A stretch of DNA of 64,000 bases from Tubiluchus corallicola (Eukaryota > Priapulida > Priapulimorpha > Priapulimorphida > Tubiluchidae). The stretch's first letter is position 1; every line of letters begins with the position of its first letter. Under the pieces are notes generated by a model. It was not told the DNA's origin. It saw only the letters and a list, made by a program, of their open reading frames with translations, and ran no database searches. A program made the position numbers and the translations under genes. The DNA lies in assembly GCA_030141605.1 (NCBI GenBank), contig JAQGDQ010000049.1, positions 558,001 through 622,000 on the forward strand, given 5' to 3'. Of the stretch, positions 32,501 to 47,000 are shown in pieces.

Positions 32501-35500
32501 CTAAGTTGATCGCACATTTAGTTCACATTTTGTATGATTTGAAATGTAATGCAGATATTGAATTGAATTGAATTTGTGTCACGCAAAAAACAATATACAG
32601 CAGAGTGTAAGTGATAAAATAGTATTTAAAGGAAGAGATGAGGTGGAGAAAGACACTAAGGTTACCGAGCATCTAGCCCTTACTCATAATACTATGTGAT
32701 AAACTGGTAAGTTGGTGGCGTTAGAATTTAAGCAACTTATTTTTTTAATTAGAGTTTTTATAAATTGACTGGCAAATATTCTTGGCGAACAAGATAGTTT
32801 TTTGCAATGTGCCAATATCATAGGCATCAATTTTTCATTTTCTTTTTTATTTAAATTAATTAAAAACTATATTTGTTGATTCAGCATTGTATATAGGTAC
32901 AAATAAGCTATAGAATATTTCAATGTCAAGTTTGTATGTTTGCTTTTTATATTAGCGGTACAGTTCAAAAAGAATGATAACCTTGTAACTAAGTTTTTAT
33001 CTAATTAGGTATTATGTACATAAAGTTAAAAGAAGCACTTTCCTTTATGTAAAATTGGTATTGAATTTACTGCTCTCCATCTCACGTAAGATAATAAAAA
33101 ATACAATGTATCGACTAGTTTATGTAAGGCCTAATGATTACTTGTGTTGGTAGTATTTAATTAGAAATTTTAGGTTTTTATCTAAAATTCAGTTACAAAA
33201 ATCAGTTAAAGCATGTTGTGCCATTTGAAAAAATGTTGTGAATGTTTGTTTGCATTGTACTTTATTCTACTTTTGTATGCATCATGCAAGTGGTGATAAT
33301 TATTTCACTGTTTTTCCCAATTAGTATTTAATTTATTTTGCTCAACTGAACTACATTAGGTACCAGTATATCATGTGAGTAAGTAAGCAGTGAGCAATTT
33401 ATTGTCATTATATTATAATATAATGAAATTTGCCATATACAAAGATATAGAGAATATTGCAAATTTACTGTTGATAGTGCAAACTGCAACACGATAGAAA
33501 GAATTTAAAGTCCTTGTGGTGTTAGTGTTAAGTGAACGGCATCTATAGCCAGAGGGAGCACTTCAATAAACTTATTATCAGGAATACATTCATCACTAAT
33601 GGTAACTTGCACTCTCTTTGCAACCCTCATTTCGTACAAATTTGTTACCGGAAAAAGATCTTGTTTATCATAAGTGTAAGTAGCTGATGAATGAATGATA
33701 ATTAATGATATTAAATTTAACACTGTAACTGCAAGTGAAACCTAGTCACCATGTATAGGTTCCATCCTGAAAAGTTCTTAATGTGTATGCAATTAGTTTA
33801 AAAATAAAAGAATAGTACGTGTAACATATTATGTAGTAATTTCAGTAGTAAGATAGTCTAGCACAGTGCTCCATGGTCTTTTATGAATTATTACTGCGTG
33901 TAAAATTGTAATGTCCGGTGAACGAGAACAAATGAATTGAATTGCTTCAAAACTAAACTCTTAACAAGTTTGAAGGAATACGTTTTGAAGCAAAGAGCAG
34001 TAATAACATTCATTGTCTTTCATTCTTAAAGCACTTGAGATTATCGCATCCATGCTAACTACCATGCACTATACTTTGTTTTAGTGAAATTGCTATGCTC
34101 CTGTTGCTCCTGTGATCAACTTTGTTATTGTTATTACTACTCCAGACTAGTAAGGATCATAATAGTGCCCTGTTCTTTGTATCTCTAAAGTCTTGTTCCG
34201 TGTCTGAACAACTAAGTGTTTGTTAGTCATTATGCAGTGACCATTATATGCATTTTAAATTTATACTGTATTTTGAAACAAAGAACAGCTGTTTCCCTAG
34301 TTCTGTCAGTTCTTTATAAACCAAAAACCTATTTTTTTCTGAGCCAATAATAACACAGTTTGCATGAATTTATTTTATTTTATGTCTGAAAATTTTTGCA
34401 AAGTTTTCAAACTCCAGTCTTTTAAATATTTGTAGTTTAAGAGTGATCACCAGTTACTGAAAGTGCTTACTTGGTACGAATTCAGAGTGCCCACCAGTCA
34501 CTGAAACCTGCTTACTTGCTATGAATTCACAGTGACCACCAGCCACTGAAACCTGCTTACTTGGTGTAAAAATTCTGCCTTTTAGGTGCTATTGATGAAT
34601 ATGGAGAAATGCCCTACTATGCTGAAGAGTGTGCTTCTATGCTTGCAGTTACCTACAGCAATGGTCAGGCTGGAAGACCTATAGTAAGCAACTTGTTCAC
34701 ATGACTGCCTGTTGAATTTTCATCAATTACTTTGTAATTTCATTAGTTCTGTGATCTTATTGTATTTTAACGAGCCATCTTGAAGTCAGGCTAATAAATT
34801 ATTAATAAAACAGCGCAATGTTTTTGATGGGCATTGGATTGGGTGTTTTTTAATTTTGAGAATTAATCAACTAACCAAATATTTTCAACTTTTTAAAGTT
34901 AATGATATATATACGTCTTATTTTTTCCCATTGAATATATTGCTGTACTGCATATGCTTGGTAGCAACTGATGCTGACAATGAAAGAGACTGGGAATTAC
35001 TCATTCAACGTAACAGAAGCCTGTGTGCTAGCGCTAAGCACATTCTTGTTTTACTAATGAATATATTGCTGTACCGCATTTGCTTAGGTTACAACAGATG
35101 TCTCTTTCAATGACGGTGCCGGGTGTACGAACTCTCACAGTGGTACTTCTGCTGCTGCACCGTTAGCTGCCGGAATAATTGCACTGATGTTACAAACTAG
35201 ACCTTGTTTAACGTGGAGAGACGTACAGTATATCATAGCGATAACTGCCCAGAAGGTATGTTAACCAATGCTAAATTGAGATTTCAAAAAAAAACAGAGT
35301 ACATATCGAAGTGCTGTAGGAGGTAGGTGAGTGTATTTATTGATGTTAACAATTTGGTTATTTACAAGAGTAATCAAAACTAGTAACAAATAAATATTTC
35401 AACTTTCAACAATTTATACCCACAACTGCTGTAGAGGCTGTAGAAGACATTCGGGTATTTACGGTTATTTACAGTTCTATTAACAAGTAACAATTATCTT

Positions 35501-38500
35501 CCATAGCCATAAAAGCCATCATAACCATAACCTCCAGGAATTCCTCTACGACGACCATGTATGTGATAATTCAGTGTTGTCAAATTGTAATAAGGTTGGC
35601 CATAACTACCATAATATGGATAGCCGATGCCTCCATAGCCTCCTCCGTAACCACCGTAGCCTCCATAACCACCGTGGCCTCCGTAGCCGCCATAGCCTCC
35701 ATAACCACCGTGGCCTCCGTAGCCGCCATAGCCGCCATACCCACCATAGCCTCCATAACCATCGTGGCCTCCGTAGCCGCCATAGCCTCCATAACCATCG
35801 TGGCCTCCGTAGCCGCCATAGCCTCCGTAGCCTGCACCATGGCCTCCGCCATAGCCTCCGTAGCCTGCACCATGGCCTCCACCATAGCCTCCGTAGCCTG
35901 CACCATGGCCTCCACCATAGCCTCCGTAGCCTGCACCATGGCCTCCACCATAGCCTCCGTAGCCTGCACCATGGCCTCCACCATAGCCTCCGTAGCCTGC
36001 ACCAAGGCCTCCACCATAGCCTCCGTAGCCTGCACCAAGGCCTCCACCATAGCCTCCGTAGCCTGCACCATGACCTCCACCATAGCCTCCGTAGCCTGCA
36101 CCATAGCCTCCATAGCCACCAAGCTCAGTACCTCCAAGAAGCATTGCAGTTATCCTGTGAACAATCTGAAATGGGAAAACACTGATCAAGTTCACAGCTG
36201 ATAATTATGATAAAAAAGTGTAGTGTACGAAAAATTCAAGAATGAGATTGCATTTTAAAAACAAATTCTTGTTTTTAGATAGATAATAACACATGCATTT
36301 CTGAAACGTGATCTTTTCATTTTATAAACTAATTACTGAATAGCAAAAGATTATGAACTTACCAGAAATGTGGCAACGAGCAGCAGAGCAATTTTGAAAG
36401 CCATGTTGAATATTGCTGGTCGTTTCCAAATTCCTCCCCACAGCTAAAGATAAACCAAAATTGAAGTTAACCAGGCAGTATACTAAGCTAATATTTGTTC
36501 TGCTGCACACAGTTGATGTTTTAAATTGAATTGTCAATTTTACACTAACTTCTCACCTAGTCCAGTTGTAAGTCTTGCAACCTGTAAACCCACAAACACT
36601 CTGTCATACACTGGCTTCAGACTGCTACTTTATGCACAGTCTTATAACTTCATGGGTTGTACTATTTTATTAATCGAGGGGTGATTTGTGATACCTGCAG
36701 TATGTTTAGAGCCAGCAAGTAGTTGAAACTAGATCAAACTACCCTATTGTGGAGTGCTGTGCTCTTGTCAAGTACTGGACATTGATATTCAGGTCTTGGT
36801 TAACAAATTTATTTCCAAAATGGCTTTAACTGCTATTTTAGTATCTACAGCAAGTCAAAGTCATTGTATTAATTTCACACTTGTGACCGTAGAAAAGTAC
36901 AGTTAACGACTGCAAACATGATTTTACTACTTTAGGTGATAAACTCATGATTTTTGAACAGTGGCAATGAAACTTTTATCACATTTAAATATTAGCTGTA
37001 AAATATTGACATAGTTTTGAGTGGAGGTATAAAATGCATAATTATGTTAACTTGACAAATATAAATTTATTAATGCTTTTCTGGAAATTAAGAGAGTATT
37101 TTAATTTCGATTTTTTAATAACAGGTCTGTCAAGACTACTGACCTACAAAATATATCTTTTGTCAATTTATAGCTTGAGGATATTATATAAAACACATAA
37201 TAACTAAATAAACTCAGATTTGCCACCCACATCAGTTTACATAATAAAAACTGTTAAGCTCCAGCTAATGCATACCAGTTAATTGCAGTGGCGACAGCTA
37301 TAGTGATATTTAGATTTTAAAAGAATGCAATTGCATAATCATGCTGATATTTAGATTTTAAAGGAGCACCACTTCATAATGTTGTTTTTTTGAACAATAG
37401 ATGGCACCATTCGGTTGGCATATTGATATTGTGCATACTGAGATGTTTGCATTCCTTGTGGTAGCTTTTTTGCCATTTGTTAAAATTATTCTTGAACATG
37501 TTAAAATAAAACTGTCATTTATATAGCTTTTGTTATAATATAATTTTTAGAGTCATTCTTTTTAATTGCACTGCATTTTTATTTTAACTTCTTCTTTTTG
37601 TTTCCTGCTATTATTACATTATGCCACTTAATAATTTTGAGCTCTTGGCTCCACCACCAGTTTGACACCTACTGTTCAGTGCAATGAATTAATTATTTAC
37701 TCAGACAGTCAAACTTAAAACCAACTTCATACATTTCTTTTTGTGTCTAATATAGGAATGTGCTGTTTACAGATTTTTCAATTTTATTTTTGTAATTCTG
37801 TAAAAACTAAACTGAAATAGATTTTTTGAAAACTGATGTCACCATTTTTTCGAAGCAGTAGACACTGGGATGGAACACAACTCCGGCACACACAACCTGG
37901 ACAACAGTAAAATACACTCACTACAGGCACTAGTGTGTTACGATGTATAGTTACATCACTGTGTAGTTACCTCATAATTAATTACCAATTTAATTATTGT
38001 TTGTATTTTATTAAATAGTAATGGCTTTTTCTACAAAATATTTTTAACAAAGTATCATTTTTTGATTAAAAGCCTTATAGCATATTTCTACCAAAAATAT
38101 TGAAAGCAGTTATAAAAGTGAAGTCAAAAAACTGTTACCATGAAAATCGTGACATTTTAAGCCCAGAAAAGAAGGAGATCGATCCGAAATTAAAAAATTT
38201 TAAATCGCACATAAGTTTATATCTAGATTGTAACTCTTTGGATATTCTTGCTAAAATGGCAGTGGTGGTAATGTGTATTATTTTATTTTGTTTAAATTTA
38301 TTGACAATTATTAAAATTACAAGATAAAATTATATACAAAAATACAATAATAAAAATGCGATTGACAAAATCTACACACTAATAATACATAATAATTGTC
38401 TATACCGCATACACTCTCCTATTCGTTACCATTTTCCATTAATTATAGAAAAACAATGTTTAATGAACAGACACAATGCATTAATGTCAGCTTCAAACAA

Positions 38501-40072
38501 TTGCCTTATAGATGAAAATACTAAATTATGATCAGTACTATATTTTGTTCTAACACGCTTGTAAATGGGCGATGTCAGAAAACATGTTCTTCGCTTTGAA
38601 CACTTACTTTATCACGTGGACACACTTTCCTATCCCTAGGGATACGAGCCCTCCTGCATTTTTTGACTAATAAATCGTGAGATGATAATTTATATAGTAT
38701 AAGTTAGTTAATGCTCTAGTATAAGCTAACCTAGCATATTCAGGAACATTAATGCTTGATGACCATGCATAGTACGAAGAGCTTTGAATTAAATTTTTGT
38801 TAATGCTTCTATATGTAAGAAATTTAGTAACAGTAGCATTAATTATGAACTGACACCTGTTATTGTTATCATCTAAAAAGACATAGTTATTCAAATTAGT
38901 GAACACTTCATTATATAAAGGTAATGTGCTAAAGTACTACCAACATTTGCAGCAATGTTAAAAGCTATAAACAATTGGCTATGGTTATCAAAATTGCATA
39001 ATAACTTCTGCCAGAAATTGACTTAACTGTGTAGAATGTAAGAATGAAGAGATGGCGAATTAGCTTCAAAATGAGAAAGTTCGTATAACATGTGTGACAT
39101 AACAGGACAGGTGTAGAAATCCTCCCCCTCATGGCATAAAAAGATAGGATGTCTATGGCAGTCTGAAGATGACACATGAGAAAGTCAAACTTTTTCATAA
39201 GTTATAGAAAGCAATCATGGTATAATGATCTCTGTGTTCGTTATTCTGTATAACTGCTGTCCGTCAGACAATTTTGACTGATCTTACAATTAGTTGTAAG
39301 TAGTATCTTGCAATCTTGCAAATCTTTCTCCTAGGTGTCAGTTAAATCACTAAATGTACCAATACTGATGCTGCATCTTTGTTGCAGGTGGATGTGGATC
39401 ATGCCGCATGGTATAGAAATGCAGCCGGACTTTATCATAGCCATAAGCATGGTTTTGGTTCTATGGATGCGTGGAGGCTAGTAAATGCTGCTAAGGTATG
39501 CAATACATACCTAGAGTGATCGTGTAATTGTGCAAGTATGATCACATACCTCCAGCATTATGGGCTCTTCACTGGCTTCTGGTGCAATCTAGAATCAAAT
39601 TCAAAATTGCTGTGCTGGTGTTTAAATGTTTACATGGTCAAGCCTTGTACTAGTTTTCAGAACTGAACACTGTCTGCACGCCAACCAGAAACTTAAGAAC
39701 CAGCTATAAAATCTGCTTGTGCCTAGGACACAAACAAAAACTTTAGGTACACGTGCTTTTTCCCATGCCACTTCAACTGTTTGGAACAGCCTTGCACTGA
39801 ATATTAGAAGCTGCGATAATATAATTGCATTTTAAAAATTGGTCAAGACACATCTTCTTAAATTAGAATATGGGAATTAAATTGGATTTTAACATTGCTT
39901 GCATTTTGCAAACTAGGCTTTATGTTTTTTTTTTTAATTTAAATTTTTAAGGTTTTTCTGGATGAAGTTATACTGTTCATAAGTGTGTGATTTACTGTAG
40001 ATTTTGTAAAATCTTTGGTTGTAAAGCACAACTGAGTATTTTTGTATATTTGGGACGCTGTATAAATTTTAT

Positions 40073-40127
<55 letters not shown>

Positions 40128-41043
40128 ATAGAATAGAAGCAACTTACAGTTATAAAATTGAAAAAATGGAATAGAGTGGAATTCTTTGTTTGTACGCATT
40201 TGCAAATTACATACGCAGGATGTAATGCTGGAATGCCAGAAGCATGAATGGCTGTTCGGCAAGTCTCAACTAAAATTCAAATTGGGTATATCAGTTATGA
40301 GTAAAAATGAGTAGGAAATGGAACAGGAATAAGATTAGTAGGATTAGTTGAAAAAAAGGAGGAAAGGGGAAAGAATAAGACAGAATAATTATAAAATTAG
40401 AATTACATTATGTAGACATTACAAAATTTTTGATTAATTTGATAATAAAAAATACGAAAAACACTTACAAAACCTGCTATTTGTCCTATTTTGTTACTAA
40501 AGTGCATTTCGTGTATAATAATAACAGCACAGCCACAAGTCAATAAAATAAATTCTCAATTTCAGTACAATTTCTCAGCAGAGTTGATAAAATGGTACAC
40601 GTACGGAGCCTGTCACTGCAGCAGACCTTGTGTCAAAAACAAATATTCTACATAAGCCATTTCCTAAGTAAATTGTACACGTATTGTATAAATTGTAATA
40701 AATGTACGCTTCATGCTTTTCTTATTACACTTATTTCAACATGTATCTTATGAAACGTAAAATATATGTTATAAGACCACTAGACTAAACGACCAGACGG
40801 CTTAGTCTAGTGGTAATGCGTCTGCTTTCCGTCTGGGAGGTCGTGAGTTCGAACCAGTGGCCGGGTCATACCAAAGACTTTAAAAATGATACCTGCTGTT
40901 GCCCTGCCTGACGCATGGTATTTAGGGTAAAAGTGGGGTAATAATAGTCTCTGTTATGTAGTTGTAGGTTGTTATTTACAGTCGGCGATAATAGCTCTTT
41001 GAGCTAATGTTAATTGTTGACCCAAAGCCGACTTTAAATAAAG

Positions 41044-41078
<35 letters not shown>

Positions 41079-44000
41079 GGCTACACCTTCACATAATCTA
41101 AAATCGAAGTCGAAATAATTTTCAATGATCGAATCAATATCGAAATAGCTTTTATCTCAACTGATTGCAAATGCTGCTGCCATTACTGTATCAGCTAAAT
41201 GGGATTTAAACAAACTTATTTTTGGAGGTGCATGTGGTCTTACTTACACCCAGCTGCTAGGTATGAGCATTGAGCTGACAGATTTGAATGCTCGAATTTT
41301 TTTTAGTTGAGTTTTTTAGTTCAAATCGATTTGAATCTAAAATTACGAATTTGAATAATTTAGCACTTCAACTACATACGTTCTTTATCATTAAAGCGTG
41401 TGAAACATCGTGCAATCAGAACAGTTTAGCTGCAATTTTTGTGTAATATTTTTAAATCAATCATTAGTGTTTTACTGCATAACAAAATTAAGTAATATGC
41501 TTGATCTTTGTAAGACTGCATTTTACTAACGATTTTAAGGTAACACAGCACATTTATGTGTTATTTTTTTGTTCCCGAGCAAAATCCTGCTAGTGAATCA
41601 CTCTACGCACAGACTAATACATAATTAAGTAAAGTCCATGTAAAACAACTGAAGTTACTGAACTGATATGGCAGGATGGCTTTGCTTTACCCACAAGTCA
41701 CGTTACGGTTGTAGTTAAGATGTCTGGCTGTGGTACACATAATCTTTGATCAGCAGCAACTGGATGTGCGCACAACGAAACTGTGAAAAGTCTTATTATT
41801 CGGGCTTGAGTTTTGATTTCGCTTTTCTAGGTATGGTCTAGTGTTCCGTGGCAGTCTATATACACTACAGAGAAACTGGAGGAATTGAAGCCTATACCAC
41901 TTCAATCTAAAGTTCTCAAACTGAATTATACAGGTAGATTATGATCAAATTTAATGCAAGTGAAAAAGTGAAAAAAATGCTTTTTTACACTTTACAGAAA
42001 GGTTTACCTGGTGATTACCATGCTTGGTGCAGTTTTAGGGCTTAACTGGATTTTTTGCATGCATTCTTCACAGACAGTTATTTTGTTGAGGGATAATCAT
42101 CACCATTTCTATCAGTTACCAGTTTGTTACTTGTGTGTTCTGTAAATCATACCTAGATGTAGAAACTATTTTATTAACAAAATTTATGCTTTACGGTGTA
42201 TGGACACGTGAGGATCACATCTGCGACAAATAAAATCTAGTTAATATACTGGTTGCTGATTATCAAAAAAACTTTTCATGATTTTTAAATTATATTTGTC
42301 AAGGAGGAAACCCAACTCTGTCCGTTTATAACCTTATGTCCGGATGAAAATGAACATAACAGTAGGCAGTGAGGTATTGTCGTATGATTCTCAGCTAAAG
42401 AGCAGAACATTTAAAATAAGATACGATGGGATAGGATAGAATGGGATGGGATGGGATGGGATGGGATAGGATAGGATAAGATAAGATAGGATAGGATAGG
42501 TTAGAATAGGATAGGATAGGCTAGGACAGGATAGGGTAGGGTAGGGTAGTGTAAGGTAAGATAAGGCAAGGTAAGGTAAAATAAAATAGGATAAGATAAA
42601 ATTTACTTTGCCTTGTGGTAATCGTACATCAACTAATTTCATTTGATTTAACATTAAAATGTAATAATGATTAGTAATTATTAATCATTTAATTATTTAA
42701 TAATAAATAAAAGTTAATGTTATAATGCACCTTATTCACAAGGGATAGGTGACTGTTTCGTTCATTTTATGATTGTTTGCTCATGTACACAGATGAAACA
42801 ACAACATGTACACGTGAACAAACATAATCTTAAAATGACTGAAACAGTCACCTATCCCTTGTTCATAATGTACATTATTACATTAAATTTATTCCTGTGC
42901 AATGCGGTTGTTATGATTATCTTACTATAGGTAATGAACCTATGTTTAAAAAAATAAATGTACAGCAAAGTCAAACCTAAAATTAAATGACACATCATAG
43001 AGGCTAGGAAACTGATTGTCGTTTAAAGTTAGCATTAAATTGTCTTACTGCACTTGGGATAATAGAGTTCAGGAATCTATTAGTTTTACAAATAAAACTT
43101 TTATAACTGCCAGATTTCAGTTTCTCAAAATTTGATGCAAGAGGATGAGATTGGTCATTTGCAATAAGCATTTTGACTTTTGGTTGTTTTTTCTGCAAAA
43201 AGGTCTTCTATTTTACATACTTGAGTGCCACATAAACCTGACCAGCAGTACCAGTAATTTCATTTAAAAAATACATGTCGTCATTAGTAAGATTTTTTCC
43301 CACACATTGCAGTGGTACATGATAAGAGATTGTACAATAGATTTGTGAAATAATTGCATCACCTTTGCTTTTATTTTATGTATGTACTGTGCAACCTGTT
43401 AACATTTACTGGGGCAGTTAAAGCAATAATAACCGACTTTTATTTACTTAATAATAAGAAATAAGCAATGCCAGCAAGTGTTGTGTGACATTTTCATTTG
43501 TATTTGCCAGAAAAGCCAATAGGGTACTTTTACAGCTAATTCAATAAATGAGGCTGATTTAGTAAACATATTTGAAGAATTGAAAATGCTTGCTAAATTA
43601 GAGGACAAAGAGACTATTTTGCCATGTCGCTTACAAGCTATTATAAGCTTCTTGAACTGCTGCAGTAGTATTGTCACAAAGGGATTCTAATTGAAATCAT
43701 TATACACATTAGTGTTAAAATTTATCTGTTAAAACAGTTTGAACTAAAATTATGTAATGATGTATATGTATGTGAAATGTATGCTACTATGATATGTTAT
43801 TACAGTGAAATAAATAAATTGAAATTGAATCTTGGTAGACTTCACAAATGTGGTTCTCAACAGATAGATTAACATTTGTTATTTGATGGATGGATTACTC
43901 CAATTAGAGCAAGAATTGCATGAGCACTTAGGCATTACACTGAAAAACAGAGAACTAAACAATATTTAAAAGAATTAATAAAATATAGGGTCACCCAGAG

Positions 44001-47000
44001 AAAACGTTCTCCCAAACTAACTTTCGTAGGCCTTCGTTTTGGTAGAGGCGTAGGTAAAATCTGCCCCCCCCAAAACACAACGGAGCGTGGCTTAGATATT
44101 TTTCTACACGGTGCTCAAACAATGAGGAGAAAATTTTGAAGTTTTCACTTGGCATTCCTAAAGAACACCATGTAGAAAAAACATCCTAGCTGCACTCAGT
44201 GGAGGTCTTAGAGGAGAGACAATTCTATAATTCTCTGGAAAGAAGAGAATAATGTGGGTCACTTTTATTCATGCCTGTACAGGAATGAAGGGTTATGAAC
44301 TTCTTTGGGATTTTTTTCTAGATGGCGCAATACGTTTCTATGACTTTGAATATGAAAGAAATTTTTTACATAAAGCAAATATAAGACTTTATATTGCAAG
44401 ATAATCCTCCCTATGCAGCATGTGTAACACTTTCAAAAAATATTTATATTATTTCAGTTACTAAGGAGATGCTGCATGGATATGGACTGCTGCTGCTGGA
44501 ACACGTGCAGGTAAAGATCACCTTGAAGCATCCTCATAGAGGTGATGTTCAGGTGAAACTTATCTGCCCTAGTGGGACATCATCGGTTGTTGGTGCTTAC
44601 AGAGATAAAGACAAGTATGTAATCATCTCCATTGAATATTTTTTCAACTAATATGCTTTGTGATGCAGAGATGTCAACCTCTGATTGCAGATTGGTTGGT
44701 TATTTGAATGATGGATAGAATAGCTGACTACTGAGTGGTTAGTTCACAAAGTAATTCTTGAATGATTGATTGGTGAGTGAACTAGTTAGCTAAGTAATTA
44801 CTTTTTAAGATGAATCGCACCCATATTGTTCAGTTTAATCAAATCTGAGCAATTGTTTGCATTTTTGTCCATTTCTTAGTTCCTGTAATATTAAAAGGAT
44901 GTCTCAAAATTCACTATACACATAACCACTCATTAAGTCATTAGGCCTAAGTTATTAGTCACTACATACTATTATATTCTTAATGATCTGTGAAAGTTTA
45001 CTGCCACAAAAATGTAACAAAAGTTCACACATTATTTATTATTATTATTCTAGATTTAAATCAATACATAAAGTACTATATAAAACAAATAACTGATGCA
45101 GATTAAACTATATAAAACTATATACACAAGATAAAAAACTGTACAAATTGAGCACAGGTTAGTTTAAATAATAAACGAAGAGCTTAGTAATGAGTTCCAA
45201 TATTGGAAGTACAATGACTTATACCGAATATCGGTATCAGTTATGCTAGATAAAATCACATTACTGCTATTTGAAATTCTATTTTATAAAAACACATTTT
45301 TTGCAGTACAACCTTAAAATGATCAATATGATTGTTGGCACATCTTACAGACACATGTATACCGTATTCGTAGTAAAAAACTTTCAGAGTGCAATATTGT
45401 TGGAAGTGCGAAGTTTTGCTAAACTGCCGAGTTCATACTATTATTTGTAGTTTGCCATTTTTGTACTGTAAAATGTCAAGTCTATTTTTTTTCAAATTCT
45501 TTTTAAGCACTGCATGAATCAGAAACAGTTTTGGAGAATTTGTTTTGTATTTAGTTTTAATTGGGTCACTATAATGTAATTAGCGTGACAAAGTTTCTGA
45601 TTGCAAGATTTCCCTACCTGGTGGATTGGTTTTTGAATTCCTCTAGAGTGGAATGCCTCAATTTGACAAATTTGGCTCTCTGTGATTATTTATAAGATTA
45701 TACATCATCAAGAACAAGTTTATGCAACTGGATTAGAACCCTTTATGATTGACATAATGGTTTAGTGATTGCTGTGCAAACATTTAACTTGAAAAAAAAT
45801 TTCCTGTTGCTAGAAATGCATGTGTTAATTGCTGAAGTGTTTTAAAGAAGGTGACACATATGTAGAAACCTACCACTACCAGTGCAGTAGTTTTTTTCAG
45901 GTTTTCATCTAATTTTACAAACAGGATTTTCAAAAGTTTTAGTTTCTCTGTGCTTATTTTCAAACATTTTGCTTTGTCTGTTTTAAAATGTTAGACGTAT
46001 GCTGTGACCTTTGCGAAACTCTCGCATTTTCACGTAATTGACTTGGCAGTTTTAACACCTGAATTATTGTAAAGTGACTGATGTTACGCTAATGACATTA
46101 CAGTTCGACAATGGGCTTCACTGCTTGGCTGTTTTCAACTGTGAGATGTTGGGGAGAGAAGCCGACTGGGATATGGAGGATACTTGTAACAGACAGAGGT
46201 CAGTATTTCTTATCATTCAGTTCAAAGTATTAGTTGAAAGCATGGACAGTATCATAATTTGTTTAATAAAACTTATTCAGGTTTATATTTTTATGGAAGA
46301 TGTAGTTTCGTCAAGCTCAAAAGAGAAAGCTATAGGTAGGTAACTTAAGAAAATTATGATATTGTGTGCTTTCAACCACTAATTTTACCCACATACCAAA
46401 CAAGAGTCAGTGACGCACGCAATTTCTACAGTAGTGTAAAACTCCTATAACCTCACCACTACAAATTTTTAGGCCTAAAACTTTATTGATAAATGTTTAA
46501 AAATGCAAAACAGTTTCGCGCTTTCAGCAAAGTTTTTGAACACTGTCCCTAGCCATAAACAGGACTCATGAAAGTGATGCCATCTATCAACAATGGCCTT
46601 GCATGAGTTCGCCAAATGACGCGCTATTCGTATTTTCTTACTACATAATACTTATTTACAATGCCATGCAAAATAAACAGCAGAGCTGCCCTGCACAATG
46701 TTGAGAGATATATATTTACCTGAATTTTCTTTAAATGATCTTAATAAAAGATTAGTGACATTGAATTTAAAACATAACATAGAGAACTTATTAATAATAT
46801 ACAAATGAAAATATTAATGTTTGGCCACTTTTAGGTAGACATAATAATTAAACATAACATCTAATTTACAGCTGTACAGAGGAATAGTACAGGAACATTA
46901 GTGAGTTGGCAACTTATTCTTTATGGAACTCCTATGACTGCAGCTCAATTCCACAAACGAAAGCGGTGAGTATTTCCACAAAAAAATCCTTTTTAGATTT

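Noticed and set aside
35557-36201. Plus-strand frames across the Gly/Tyr-rich gene (Thr/Ala/Ser-rich and His/Arg-rich)
   Set aside because: Antisense shadows of the 33-bp coding repeat; only the minus strand gives a signal peptide, splice sites and sensible composition.
40798-40870. Functional tRNA gene
   Set aside because: A- and B-boxes are present but the acceptor stem does not pair and a second copy shares the non-tRNA body, so it is a SINE head.
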